Below are positions 23,591-30,215 of a stretch of 30,215 nt of DNA, piece after piece. How positions within the stretch are numbered: the first letter of the stretch is position 1; each line of letters opens with the position of its first letter. The position numbers were made by a program, and so were the translations under genes. A model generated the notes under the pieces. That model worked only from the letters and a program-made list of their open reading frames with translations, did no database searches and was not told where the DNA came from. This DNA comes from Candidatus Heimdallarchaeota archaeon (lineage in GTDB: Archaea; Asgardarchaeota; Heimdallarchaeia; Heimdallarchaeales; Heimdallarchaeaceae). The stretch spans positions 1 through 30,215 of the forward strand of contig JAEOTK010000058.1 in the NCBI GenBank assembly GCA_016839875.1. Direction: 5' to 3'.

Positions 23591-24601
23591 ATGATGTATG
23601 GCGTAGATTCAAAAATAAAAATCGAACCTCTTCCTGAAGGAATGACTCTTCAAGCAATAGATGTTTACCATGTATATGGTTTAGAACATCAGAACAAAGT
23701 TGTAGCCCTAAGAGGGCTAAGTTTTGACATAAACAAAGGAGAAACTCTAGGGATTATTGGTCCTTCTGGATCTGGTAAATCCACACTTCTTCTTTCTTTA
23801 GGTGGTATGTTAAAACCCACTGCAGGACAAGTTATCTATACAGATGGAACTGATATTACCAAGCTTCCTGAGGAGCGGCAATTCGAGTTCAGAAGAAACA
23901 ATATTGGTTATGTATTCCAAGAGCAAAATCTTATTCCCTATCTTACTGCTGAGAAAAACATTGAGATGCCTATGAGATTAGTAAATCTTCCTTTCGGTGA
24001 AAGAAAGAAACGCGTAAAGGAGTTAATGGAGAGATTAGGTATATGGCATAGAAGAACTCATACTCCTAAGAAGATTTCAGGGGGAGAACAACAGAGGGTT
24101 GCGATAGCAAGAGCTTTAGCAAATAGTCCACAACTAATCTTTGCGGATGAACCAACTGGAAATGTTGATTCTGAAACCTCAACTCAAATCCTTGAACTTT
24201 TCATGGAATTAAAAGAAGAGTTGCAGACTTCATTTCTCATCTGTTCCCATGATCCAATAGTAGGAGAATTTACTGACAGAACCTTAGAAATTCGAGATGG
24301 GATTCTTGTAGGAGAACATCTTGCAGGAATTGATCTTACAGATTTAGATAGTTCACGATTGCTAGTGATAGATAATCAAAACAGAATAACACTTCCTGAA
24401 AAAGCTATATTTAATCTTAAGGGTACAATCCTCTATACTTGGGAAATGACCAAACAAGGTATCTTACTTAAACCACTAGGAGTTGGAGAGGAAAAACTGG
24501 AAAGAAAAATCAAGTTCTGTACAACTTGTGGTGAAGAAATCCCTCCAGATACTTATTCTTGTCCTAGATGTGGAGCTAAACTCACTAGAATCGTAAGATA
24601 A
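23591..24601 (+). CDS. ABC ATPase with AbrB-like segment and C-terminal zinc ribbon, 336 aa
   Basis: Residues about 20-250 are a MacB/LolD-type ATPase: Walker [10 protein letters not shown] (57-65), Q-loop (YVFQEQ), signature ISGGEQQR (162-169), Walker B LIFADE, switch SHD with His220. After it comes a segment [19 protein letters not shown] (256-274) ending GILLKPL (about 290-296) that resembles a swapped-hairpin AbrB/SpoVT beta unit, then a zinc ribbon with Cys310-x2-Cys313 and Cys324-x2-Cys327. Such C-terminal additions are not normal in MacB/LolD ATPases. A GGTGAT ribosome site (23584-23589) overlaps the permease stop; ATG 23591 or 23594 is the start, GTG 23585 less likely. The ISGGE signature (Ile for Leu) suggests it may be the less active partner. 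Confidence 0.88.
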   Translation: MMYGVDSKIKIEPLPEGMTLQAIDVYHVYGLEHQNKVVALRGLSFDINKGETLGIIGPSGSGKSTLLLSLGGMLKPTAGQVIYTDGTDITKLPEERQFEFRRNNIGYVFQEQNLIPYLTAEKNIEMPMRLVNLPFGERKKRVKELMERLGIWHRRTHTPKKISGGEQQRVAIARALANSPQLIFADEPTGNVDSETSTQILELFMELKEELQTSFLICSHDPIVGEFTDRTLEIRDGILVGEHLAGIDLTDLDSSRLLVIDNQNRITLPEKAIFNLKGTILYTWEMTKQGILLKPLGVGEEKLERKIKFCTTCGEEIPPDTYSCPRCGAKLTRIVR

Positions 24602-24626
24602 GGGGGATAACCTCCTTCTCCCAAAC

Positions 24627-24634
24627 TTTTTTAT
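24627..24634 (+). promoter_or_regulatory. TATA-like box of histidine phosphatase gene
   Basis: TTTTTTAT is centred about 28 bp before ATG 24659 but only 19-20 bp before ATG 24650, favouring the later start. The same T-run may also end transcription of the ABC module. Confidence 0.4.
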
Positions 24635-24658
24635 GTAAAATATACTTGAATGCTCTAT

Positions 24659-25267
24659 ATGGAAATCTATCTTGCTAGACACGGTGAAACAGAGTATAAC
24701 AAAACCAGAAGAATAATGGGACAGATGATGGTTCCCTTGAACGATACTGGAAGAGAACAAGCAAAGAAACTAGCCACTGCTTTAAAAGATGTAGGTATAA
24801 ATGCTATTCATAGTTCAGATCTTGCAAGAGCTACAGAAACTTCTGAAATTATTGGTTCCGAATTAGGTTTGTCTTTTGAAACTTATGAAGAACTGAGAGA
24901 ACATGGAGTTGGGAATATAGAAGGAAAGATATGGGTAATTGAATATGCAAAAATGACATTAGAAGAGTTTGACAACTTAATGGCTGAAGAAGAAGGAGAA
25001 TTAACACAACCATTTGTAGATAGAGTATGGAAAGTCTTTCTAGAGATTATCGAGAAACACAAAAAAGATGATAAGATTCTGATTATGTCTCATGGTGGGT
25101 GTGTAAGAACAATTCTGATGAAAATCCTAAGAGCAACTCTGGATATTTTTAACATCCTTAGTATAGACAATTGTAGCATTAGTAAAGTGATTTATAATCC
25201 TGAAGCACCAAACTCTAAATTCAGAGTAGAATATGTTAATGATACTAACTCTGAGAAGTATAGCTAA
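24659..25267 (+). CDS. Histidine phosphatase superfamily protein, 202 aa
   Basis: A branch-1 histidine phosphatase (phosphoglycerate-mutase-like). Residues 6-9 ARHG with the following ET hold Arg7 and the phospho-accepting His8; Arg57 lies in HSSDLARATETSEI; the acid is Glu78 or 79 region of EELREHGVGNIEG; and the second His is His145 in IMSHGG. This matches CobC/GpmB-like phosphatases acting on small phospho-substrates. It could be a phosphatase in cofactor or sugar-phosphate metabolism; no cobalamin genes lie nearby. I use ATG 24659, which puts RHGE near the N-terminus as usual; ATG 24650 adds three residues. The next gene, another phosphatase, has its own promoter. Confidence 0.88.
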   Translation: MEIYLARHGETEYNKTRRIMGQMMVPLNDTGREQAKKLATALKDVGINAIHSSDLARATETSEIIGSELGLSFETYEELREHGVGNIEGKIWVIEYAKMTLEEFDNLMAEEEGELTQPFVDRVWKVFLEIIEKHKKDDKILIMSHGGCVRTILMKILRATLDIFNILSIDNCSISKVIYNPEAPNSKFRVEYVNDTNSEKYS

Positions 25268-25282
25268 ATCTTAACAAAAGCT

Positions 25283-25294
25283 AAAATTAAAAAG
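25283..25294 (+). promoter_or_regulatory. TATA-like box of metallophosphoesterase gene
   Basis: AAAATTAAAAAG is centred about 30 bp before the ATG at 25319. Confidence 0.4.
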
Positions 25295-25318
25295 CACACT
25301 TACAGACTTACTTTTAAG

Positions 25319-27112
25319 ATGGACCAAAAAATAATTCCACCAGAGGATAGAATCCCATCAAGGATTTACAGAGTTAAGATCAAAGAAACTCGTTTTAAGA
25401 GACTAGCTGAGGAAGAAAATATCTACGTACTAGAAAAGGATGATTTTGAATCTGCTAAATACAAGCCTTATTCTATAACAGAAAAAGAAGATGAAACTCT
25501 TCCACCACTTAAGTTCATAGTTGATAAAGTATATTTTCAAAGAATAGATGATGATCCAGCTTCAATTCTTGTGACAGCTTACATTGATTATGGATATCTA
25601 AAACCTAATGCAGTCAAGGAACTTGTAGATGTAAACAAAAGAAAGCCTTTCTGGAGTGAACCCAAAGGTAAATGTGTTGTCAGATTATTCAATGATGATT
25701 TCTGTGAACTAGCTGAAATACCAATGAAACACTCATCTGAATTCACCTTTCATCCTGTTTCTGGAGCACCTCAACTTTTCTTAGGATTAGTTGAACAGCT
25801 TGAAGAGCAACAGAAATACTTCTACAGAGTTGAGTGCTTTGATGAAAACAACGAAATTATCGGAGCTTCAAAACTGACTAAATTTGTTTCCGGTGTACAA
25901 TCTCCCAAGAAACCTATTTTCTATGTTTCAGTTTCAGACTTACATGGAGGTTCTAAGGCTAAATTCAAACGAGGTAAAGCAAGAGGTCTAAGAGTTAAGA
26001 ATAATCCAAGACTAGTTGATTTAATGGATGACATAGACTTCTATGATGATGTATATACTTTTGATCAAAATTATCAATTGATAACAACAAGTGGAGATAA
26101 TATTGACAATGGAAGCTACCATGAATACTGGGCAGATTTATTTGCATCCAGTGCTAGAAATTTCGCTAGGTTTCCAATCTTTCCCACTATTGGTAATCAT
26201 GATTACTATAATGGTGGTATAGGAAGAGGATCAATGTTAGGGGGAAGAAAAAGAACACAGAAACATTTCCATATGTTTGTTCAAACTCCCAGAAAGAACG
26301 GTGGAGCTTTTTATTCCCATACTGAGGGTAATGTCCTCATGATACATCTTGATTCTATTGGATTGACCTGGGGTAATGAAAGTATAACTTGTGAAAGTCG
26401 CCAATGGGAATGGTTGAATAAAGAATTGAAAAAATGGAATGAAAATAAGAAGAAAGGAAAGGGTCCACAATTTTGTGTTGTCTTCCTACATTCAGCTATT
26501 TTTTCATTAGGATTCTTTGGTAGAGCAAGGAATAATTCTGATGCAAAAGCTCAGTCATGTTTGACACCACTTCTTGACAATTACGGTGTGAATGCTGTTG
26601 TATTTGGACATGATCATTTATACCAAAGATCAAAGTGGAATGATACTTCTTACATGTGTATTGGCGTTTCAGGAAAGACTCCTATCAATCTATATGACAG
26701 GTTAATAGGTAAAACAAAATATAAAATCGATCGTGCAATTGAAGGAGAGGGGGTAAGGGGGTACGGCGTAACTTATGTGCCACCAAATATGAAAGAAATG
26801 AAGGAGAAAGAGAAAAAAGAATTCATTGATTGGTTATTTACAATCAAAACAACAATAGTAGAATCAGATTTGATAGAGTACTATTGGTTCGAGGAAGGAA
26901 AGGATTCTCCTCTCTATAAAGAACTAATGACTGATATTTCTAAGAAAGAAAAATTTGTTGAAGAAGAGATTATTGAAAAAATGAAAACAAATATTCTCTG
27001 GAGATATTTTGCACTTGATGGTACACTATTGGATCATGAATTTCTACCAATAACACCTGTAAAAGATGAAGACAAATTGAAAATTGCTTGTCCTGCAGAA
27101 CATTTGAGATAA
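25319..27112 (+). CDS. Purple-acid-phosphatase-like metallophosphoesterase, 597 aa
   Basis: A calcineurin-like metallophosphoesterase domain occupies about residues 198-440. The metal ligands read D207-x-H209 (SDLHGG), D260-N-I-D263 (SGDNIDNG), N293-H294 (IGNHDYY), H391 (FLHSAIF) and H431-x-H433 (FGHDHLY). The order, and a beta-rich domain before it (about 64-190, with VYFQRI and PASILVTAYIDYG), resemble purple acid phosphatases, which carry an Fn3-like N-terminal domain. No signal peptide is visible, unlike most secreted purple acid phosphatases, so it probably acts in the cytosol. The C-terminal 150 residues are charged and unrecognised. The substrate is unknown. It is convergent with the membrane protein gene that follows. 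Confidence 0.85.
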   Translation: MDQKIIPPEDRIPSRIYRVKIKETRFKRLAEEENIYVLEKDDFESAKYKPYSITEKEDETLPPLKFIVDKVYFQRIDDDPASILVTAYIDYGYLKPNAVKELVDVNKRKPFWSEPKGKCVVRLFNDDFCELAEIPMKHSSEFTFHPVSGAPQLFLGLVEQLEEQQKYFYRVECFDENNEIIGASKLTKFVSGVQSPKKPIFYVSVSDLHGGSKAKFKRGKARGLRVKNNPRLVDLMDDIDFYDDVYTFDQNYQLITTSGDNIDNGSYHEYWADLFASSARNFARFPIFPTIGNHDYYNGGIGRGSMLGGRKRTQKHFHMFVQTPRKNGGAFYSHTEGNVLMIHLDSIGLTWGNESITCESRQWEWLNKELKKWNENKKKGKGPQFCVVFLHSAIFSLGFFGRARNNSDAKAQSCLTPLLDNYGVNAVVFGHDHLYQRSKWNDTSYMCIGVSGKTPINLYDRLIGKTKYKIDRAIEGEGVRGYGVTYVPPNMKEMKEKEKKEFIDWLFTIKTTIVESDLIEYYWFEEGKDSPLYKELMTDISKKEKFVEEEIIEKMKTNILWRYFALDGTLLDHEFLPITPVKDEDKLKIACPAEHLR

Positions 27113-27145
27113 AAATAAAAAAGGGGAAAAAAAGAAAGAAAGAAG
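27113..27145 (-). terminator. Pyrimidine/T-rich terminator between convergent genes
   Basis: On the minus strand the stop at 27146 is followed by CTTTCTTTCTTTTTTTCCCC and then TTTTTT and TTTTT runs, an archaeal oligo-U terminator for the membrane protein gene. Confidence 0.5.
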
Positions 27146-28483
27146 TTATTTTGCAGGCTTTAAGCTAGCACCACATTTTATGCAGAATGCAGAGTCAGGA
27201 GGGTTACCTTTTTCTTCACAGAAGGGGCAAGCTATTTCCTTTGGGGTCTCTTCTTTCTTCTCTTCTTCATTCTTATCAACTTCAGTTAGAAGTTGAGTGT
27301 GTATGGTTTGCGCCGCAGGGGACAAATCTTTCTTTTTTGAGGGATCAACTTTAGTTACGTCAAATAGTATTCCATTTTGTGGATCGAATCCAACTGGACC
27401 CATTCCTAGTCTTACTATTTTCCATGCATCCATTCTAATGAAATCAGGAGATGTTCTTAGAATTCTTGCTGCATCATAGACGTATATTGCTTTATGACTT
27501 TCAACTAATCTTAGCAGTTTCTCTCTTCTGTTTCTTCCAGAGAAGAAGACTATTAGAGCTATTCCAGCAAAGACTATTGGAAGTACAACTATCAAATACC
27601 AGGTTAAGGTTACTAATCCTGTTAGGAAGAAGAATATTGAAATTAATACTAAGATTCTTTCAGGTATAGATGTATAATCCCATGATCTCTCTACTCCACG
27701 AAGGAATTTATTTGTTGGGTGATAGGTTTTAGCTTGACCAGCTACTACAAAACTCTCTGATATAGAGTTAATTGCTGGTTCTCTTGGTGCAGTTTCAACT
27801 GGAGCAGGTGCTGCAGGAGGAACAGGAGCTATTACTGCTCCTTTAGGAGCTTTTGGAGCCTTAGGAGCTTTAGGAGCTCTTGGTGGACGTGCTGGAGTAT
27901 GACGATAATAATCTCGATCTTCCTTGCTTCTCTCTACAGTAGATCTACCAGTAATAGGGATAATAATGAAAGCTTTAATGAAATAACCTAGAGTATGTAA
28001 CACTAGTATTGCTAAGAATATTGAGCAAATTATACCTACAATCATCAAAGGTATTTGTAAGCCTTCACTTATTTCGAAGAGTTGATAAGCTACTCTTGTA
28101 TCTCCACTATTTGAATTATAGAATACTAACCAACCTCTTTCGTCTTGAATATAGACGAACTTACTATGTACATCATAGATTCTTTCGTAGTCCGTTGGGA
28201 TTCCAGTCCCATTCCATGTAGCATATTGATCATCACTTAGTAAAAACAAATTAATTCTTTCATTCCATCCAGTCTCTACCCAGAAATTTAGAAAGTAATT
28301 GTCATAAGGTGAAATCTCTATTTCTATATAGTCTTCTGTTGCTATTGTTGCTGTTTGATCTAGAAATTGACCATCAGAAAAACCTACTGCCACTAATACA
28401 CCAAATGCAACCCCTGTTAGGATCACAAATACAAGTGCGGTGATGGACAGACCATTCATGTATCTTAAACTTTTTCGAGCCAT
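27146..28483 (-). CDS. Membrane protein with Pro-rich linker, winged-helix-like segment and zinc ribbon, 445 aa
   Basis: TM1 (about 10-33) is followed by an external beta-rich domain (about 35-140) with Trp/Tyr-rich strands, then a second hydrophobic stretch (LQIPLMIVGIICSIFLAILVLHTLG). Next is a cytosolic linker of Pro-Ala-Lys repeats (APKAPKAPKAPKG). TMs 3-4 (about 285-325) come next. The cytosolic tail has a winged-helix-like unit (KLLRLVESHKAIYVYDAARI, then a turn and GPVGFDPQNGILFD) and ends in a zinc ribbon, CPFCEE...CIKCGASL. No enzyme motif is seen. It looks like a membrane sensor or adaptor. I use ATG 28483; the longer TTG start at 28525 would place the left operator repeat inside the gene. 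It is divergent from the TrmB-like gene and shares its regulatory region. Confidence 0.75.
   Translation of the reverse strand: MARKSLRYMNGLSITALVFVILTGVAFGVLVAVGFSDGQFLDQTATIATEDYIEIEISPYDNYFLNFWVETGWNERINLFLLSDDQYATWNGTGIPTDYERIYDVHSKFVYIQDERGWLVFYNSNSGDTRVAYQLFEISEGLQIPLMIVGIICSIFLAILVLHTLGYFIKAFIIIPITGRSTVERSKEDRDYYRHTPARPPRAPKAPKAPKAPKGAVIAPVPPAAPAPVETAPREPAINSISESFVVAGQAKTYHPTNKFLRGVERSWDYTSIPERILVLISIFFFLTGLVTLTWYLIVVLPIVFAGIALIVFFSGRNRREKLLRLVESHKAIYVYDAARILRTSPDFIRMDAWKIVRLGMGPVGFDPQNGILFDVTKVDPSKKKDLSPAAQTIHTQLLTEVDKNEEEKKEETPKEIACPFCEEKGNPPDSAFCIKCGASLKPAK
27843..27878. repeat. Four tandem 9-bp units coding for Ala-Pro-Lys repeats
   Basis: TTAGGAGCT and close variants occur four times head to tail within the membrane protein gene and encode the (APK)n part of its Pro-rich linker. 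A fifth, degenerate unit follows. Confidence 0.7.
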
Positions 28484-28496
28484 TTTTTTCAACCGA

Positions 28497-28526
28497 ATTT
28501 TAGTTACTACTACAGTAGGGAACAAA
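28497..28526. promoter_or_regulatory. Operator repeat 1 (dyad CTACTACAGTAG)
   Basis: This is the left copy of a 30-bp element shared with 28546-28575 (25 of 30 positions identical, all differences transitions). Its centre, 28507-28518, is a dyad CTAC-TACA-GTAG. It covers the transcription start predicted for the membrane protein gene from the TATA box at 28531-28538. The likely ligand is the TrmB-like protein encoded next door, which is inference. Confidence 0.7.
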
Positions 28527-28530
28527 GTTA

Positions 28531-28538
28531 TTTATAAA
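28531..28538. promoter_or_regulatory. Palindromic TATA box between the operators
   Basis: TTTATAAA is its own reverse complement and lies almost midway between the two operator dyads. It sits about 50 bp before the membrane protein ATG and about 78 bp before the TrmB-like ATG. It could serve both directions; an AATAAAAA box at 28570-28577 is another candidate for the plus-strand gene. Confidence 0.5.
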
Positions 28539-28545
28539 CATTTTC

Positions 28546-28575
28546 ATTTTAGTCACTACCGCGGTAGGGAATAAA
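28546..28575. promoter_or_regulatory. Operator repeat 2 (perfect dyad CTACCGCGGTAG)
   Basis: This is the right copy of the 30-bp element, 49 bp from the first. Its centre, 28556-28567, is a perfect 12-bp palindrome and unusually G+C-rich for this region. It lies about 38-67 bp upstream of the TrmB-like start codon and suits autoregulation. Confidence 0.7.
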
Positions 28576-28612
28576 AACATTCAAATAGTAATAAACGTAA
28601 ATAGTAGTTAGA

Positions 28613-29554
28613 ATGTCTAAAGATGACGATGTAATAACTAAGTTGAAGGAATTAGGCTTCTCAGAATACGCAGCAAAAGCATATATTGCTGTAGTAAAGA
28701 TAGGAGAAGGTACAGCTCCAGCTATAGCAAAGAAAGCTGATATTCCTCAATCTAAAGTATATGCTGTATTAGATGACTTATATGATGATGGGTGGGTTGG
28801 GATAGAGAAAACTATCAAAGGAAAGGGCAAAGACATTAGTGTTTATTCTGCACATCGACCTTTAGAACGTTTTACAGATTGGCTGCAAGATTTCGTGGGA
28901 ATAGCAGATTACTTAGATAATCTATATGGTACTGCTATTTCAGGATATGAACATGGTTATTATTCTGTAGGTAATTTTAGTGGAAAGCTAAATGCTAAAG
29001 ATTATTTCTATATCTTTGATCAAAGTGAAGATTTGTTAGTAAGATATGTTGAAGGAAAAATAGCTAACTATTATCGGTTAGGGGCTAAGCCTGATTCGTT
29101 AATGGCAATAAGCAAAGATAGAGTAGATTTCTTAATAGAAAAAGAAAATAGAGTACAATATATATCAATTAATGAACCAATATTCTTCAGAGTAATAGAG
29201 ATGGTGTTTACTCTGTCTCCTGAAAATAGAGCAATAACTGGAGAAATGGCTGAACTAGCAGGAGATGAAAATATACTATATGTTGATTCAATCAGAAGGT
29301 CATCTGGAGCAATAACTGCACAACACGGAATTCTCTGGTTAACAGAAAGACGTATCTTCATTCAAGCAGGAGCTTCAATAACATATGCTCGTCCTCTATA
29401 TTCGTTGGATGTCTTTGAAGTGGATAATGATGGGAGTTTGCTTCTTGTTGTGAAAACTAAAGATGGTGTAGTGGAACAGAGTAACATATACACGTATTCT
29501 GATCCAGTATTAGTAGTTAATTTAATCAATCTGATTAACAATAGGAAGAAATGA
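28613..29554 (+). CDS. TrmB-type HTH regulator with C-terminal PH-like domain, 313 aa
   Basis: Residues 8-80 are a TrmB-family winged helix: ITKLKELGFSEYAAKAYIAV, then APAIAKKADIPQSKVYAVLDDLYDDGWV, the recognition-helix pattern of this family. In place of the usual sugar-binding TrmB C-terminus, residues about 215-308 (ILYVDSI, GILWLTERRIFIQAG, LYSLDVFEV, then strands and a final helix VLVVNLINLI) look like a bacterial-type PH domain, whose hallmark is L-x-L-T-x-x-R-h-h-h. A weaker similar unit (SLMAISKDRVDFLI) lies near 161-174, so there may be two. It probably binds the paired dyads just upstream and controls itself and the divergent membrane protein gene. The ligand is unknown. Confidence 0.82.
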   Translation: MSKDDDVITKLKELGFSEYAAKAYIAVVKIGEGTAPAIAKKADIPQSKVYAVLDDLYDDGWVGIEKTIKGKGKDISVYSAHRPLERFTDWLQDFVGIADYLDNLYGTAISGYEHGYYSVGNFSGKLNAKDYFYIFDQSEDLLVRYVEGKIANYYRLGAKPDSLMAISKDRVDFLIEKENRVQYISINEPIFFRVIEMVFTLSPENRAITGEMAELAGDENILYVDSIRRSSGAITAQHGILWLTERRIFIQAGASITYARPLYSLDVFEVDNDGSLLLVVKTKDGVVEQSNIYTYSDPVLVVNLINLINNRKK

Positions 29555-29563
29555 AGAAATATT

Positions 29564-30215
29564 CTAAATCTGTAGTGAGAACAATTTCCCTGTTTTTTCA
29601 ACTTTCTCGATATCAAAATCAAATATATCTTTGTCTTTCAATTTATTGAAACCATTTTCAACTCGGATAATTTCCATTCGTTTAGAAATTGGAGCTGCAT
29701 CACCTAACATCTCAAGTTCAATCTTCTGTTTAATTATCTGTTCTTTAGATTTCGTTACTTTGAGTGCCAGACTGTCTAATCCTTTCCTCTCTGCAATTCC
29801 TAAGGCTTTAGTAAGTTGTTCTTGAGCAGACTTGATATCAAGATTCAAGAGAGATAATTGTGAATTAAACCATAAACATTCTACAATAATTAGTGGAAAG
29901 TTGTTTTCTGTTCCGATTTCTAGTAGAATTGTTACTGTCTTTTGCAATTTTTCTAGATATCTTTCATTTGAAGTTCTCTTAAGTTCTGATAGAAGTAATT
30001 CGCAAAGTTGTAATAGAATTTCTATCTTGAGATAATGCCCTATATCTTCTTGTAGTAGTTGATCAAATAAAACTTCAGCTCTAACTCTATCTTCAGTTTC
30101 TGTACTGCACTTTAGAATAATTCCCTCAGCAATGAGAACTAAACGCTTGATGTTTTTTTGTTCTATTTCTTCAATTAGCTTTTCCAATTTCTTGAAGTAC
30201 TCTGTGGCTAACTCA
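29564..30215 (-). CDS. TPR-like protein, N-terminus beyond window edge
   Basis: The frame stays open to the window end (about 217 residues; the first visible are ELATEYFKKLEKL), so this is the C-terminal part of a larger protein; a TTG at 30187 is not a believable start. It is all-helical with repeat features such as LLQLCELLLSELKRTSNERYLEKL, LIIVECLWFNSQLSLLNLDIKSAQEQLTKALGIAERKGLDSLALKV and KSKEQIIKQKIELEML. This layout (a CELLLxELK helix, then AxLxLLxLDxxxAxxxLTxALxIAExxGL) resembles a large family of archaeal TPR/MalT-like proteins often found in Heimdallarchaeia and relatives; that comparison is from memory. It is convergent with the TrmB-like gene, 9 bp apart. Confidence 0.75.
   Translation of the reverse strand, partial: ELATEYFKKLEKLIEEIEQKNIKRLVLIAEGIILKCSTETEDRVRAEVLFDQLLQEDIGHYLKIEILLQLCELLLSELKRTSNERYLEKLQKTVTILLEIGTENNFPLIIVECLWFNSQLSLLNLDIKSAQEQLTKALGIAERKGLDSLALKVTKSKEQIIKQKIELEMLGDAAPISKRMEIIRVENGFNKLKDKDIFDFDIEKVEKTGKLFSLQI

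Noticed and set aside
27843..27878. Tandem 9-bp repeat as a possible CRISPR-like or mobile repeat
   Set aside because: It is in frame and encodes the (APK)n linker of the membrane protein; there are no spacers.
1..30215. Mobile elements, CRISPR arrays, tRNA or rRNA genes
   Set aside because: I found no transposase motif, terminal inverted repeat pair, regular spaced repeat, tRNA-like cloverleaf or rRNA-like sequence on reading both strands by eye; a covariance-model scan would settle the RNA question.

Overview
The window looks like a piece of an Asgard archaeal chromosome, most plausibly from the Heimdallarchaeia side. It is A+T-rich, has TATA-box promoters placed at leaderless spacing, and uses GGTGA(T) Shine-Dalgarno sites inside operons. 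It carries TrmB-type regulation, a Lrp/TPR-style archaeal gene mix, and above all a stand-alone two-domain gelsolin-like protein (19319-19933), a family regarded as a signature of Asgard archaea. The lineage below phylum level is inference. I see no rRNA, tRNA, CRISPR array, insertion sequence or phage gene.

Left part (1-8724). A CutA fragment runs off the left edge. It is followed by a two-gene minus-strand unit (a TPR protein plus an unrecognised 268-aa protein), a stand-alone nucleotidyltransferase-fold protein, and a PHP phosphoesterase + F420-type (DUF385) oxidoreductase operon. Next come a 69-aa membrane protein and an A+T-rich regulatory gap holding two perfect palindromes. A secreted family-5 solute-binding protein with an apparently rearranged lobe order follows, then a small membrane-anchored exported protein with many N-glycosylation sequons, and a convergent 8-TM protein.

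Middle (8813-19150). This part is mostly housekeeping: the tldE/tldD protease pair, an alpha/beta hydrolase, a small membrane protein, a ZIP metal transporter, a PAP2 phosphatase divergent from a ferritin-like helical bundle, an APH-type kinase, a branched-chain aminotransferase and a dCTPase/MazG-like house-cleaning enzyme. A two-gene operon of an unknown helical protein and a degenerate methyltransferase-like protein lies next to, and divergent from, the gelsolin gene.

Right part (19319-30215). The gelsolin gene is followed by a three-gene MacB/Lol-type ABC module: ATPase, 934-aa double-FtsX permease, and a second ATPase with a C-terminal AbrB-like segment and zinc ribbon. Then come a histidine phosphatase and a cytosolic purple-acid-phosphatase-like enzyme. 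The most distinctive locus is the divergent pair at 27146-29554. One gene encodes a membrane protein with winged-helix and zinc-ribbon tails, the other a TrmB-type HTH protein ending in a PH-like domain. The space between them holds two copies of a 30-bp element with a CTAC-n4-GTAG dyad, 49 bp apart, on either side of a palindromic TATA box, and the two copies differ by a symmetry-preserving base-pair change. A TPR protein truncated by the right edge closes the window.

The start codons I give often differ from the longest reading frame. Where a TATA-like box lies 24-30 bp upstream of an ATG or GTG, I took that codon as the start. All functional assignments are from reading motifs by eye; no database search was possible.
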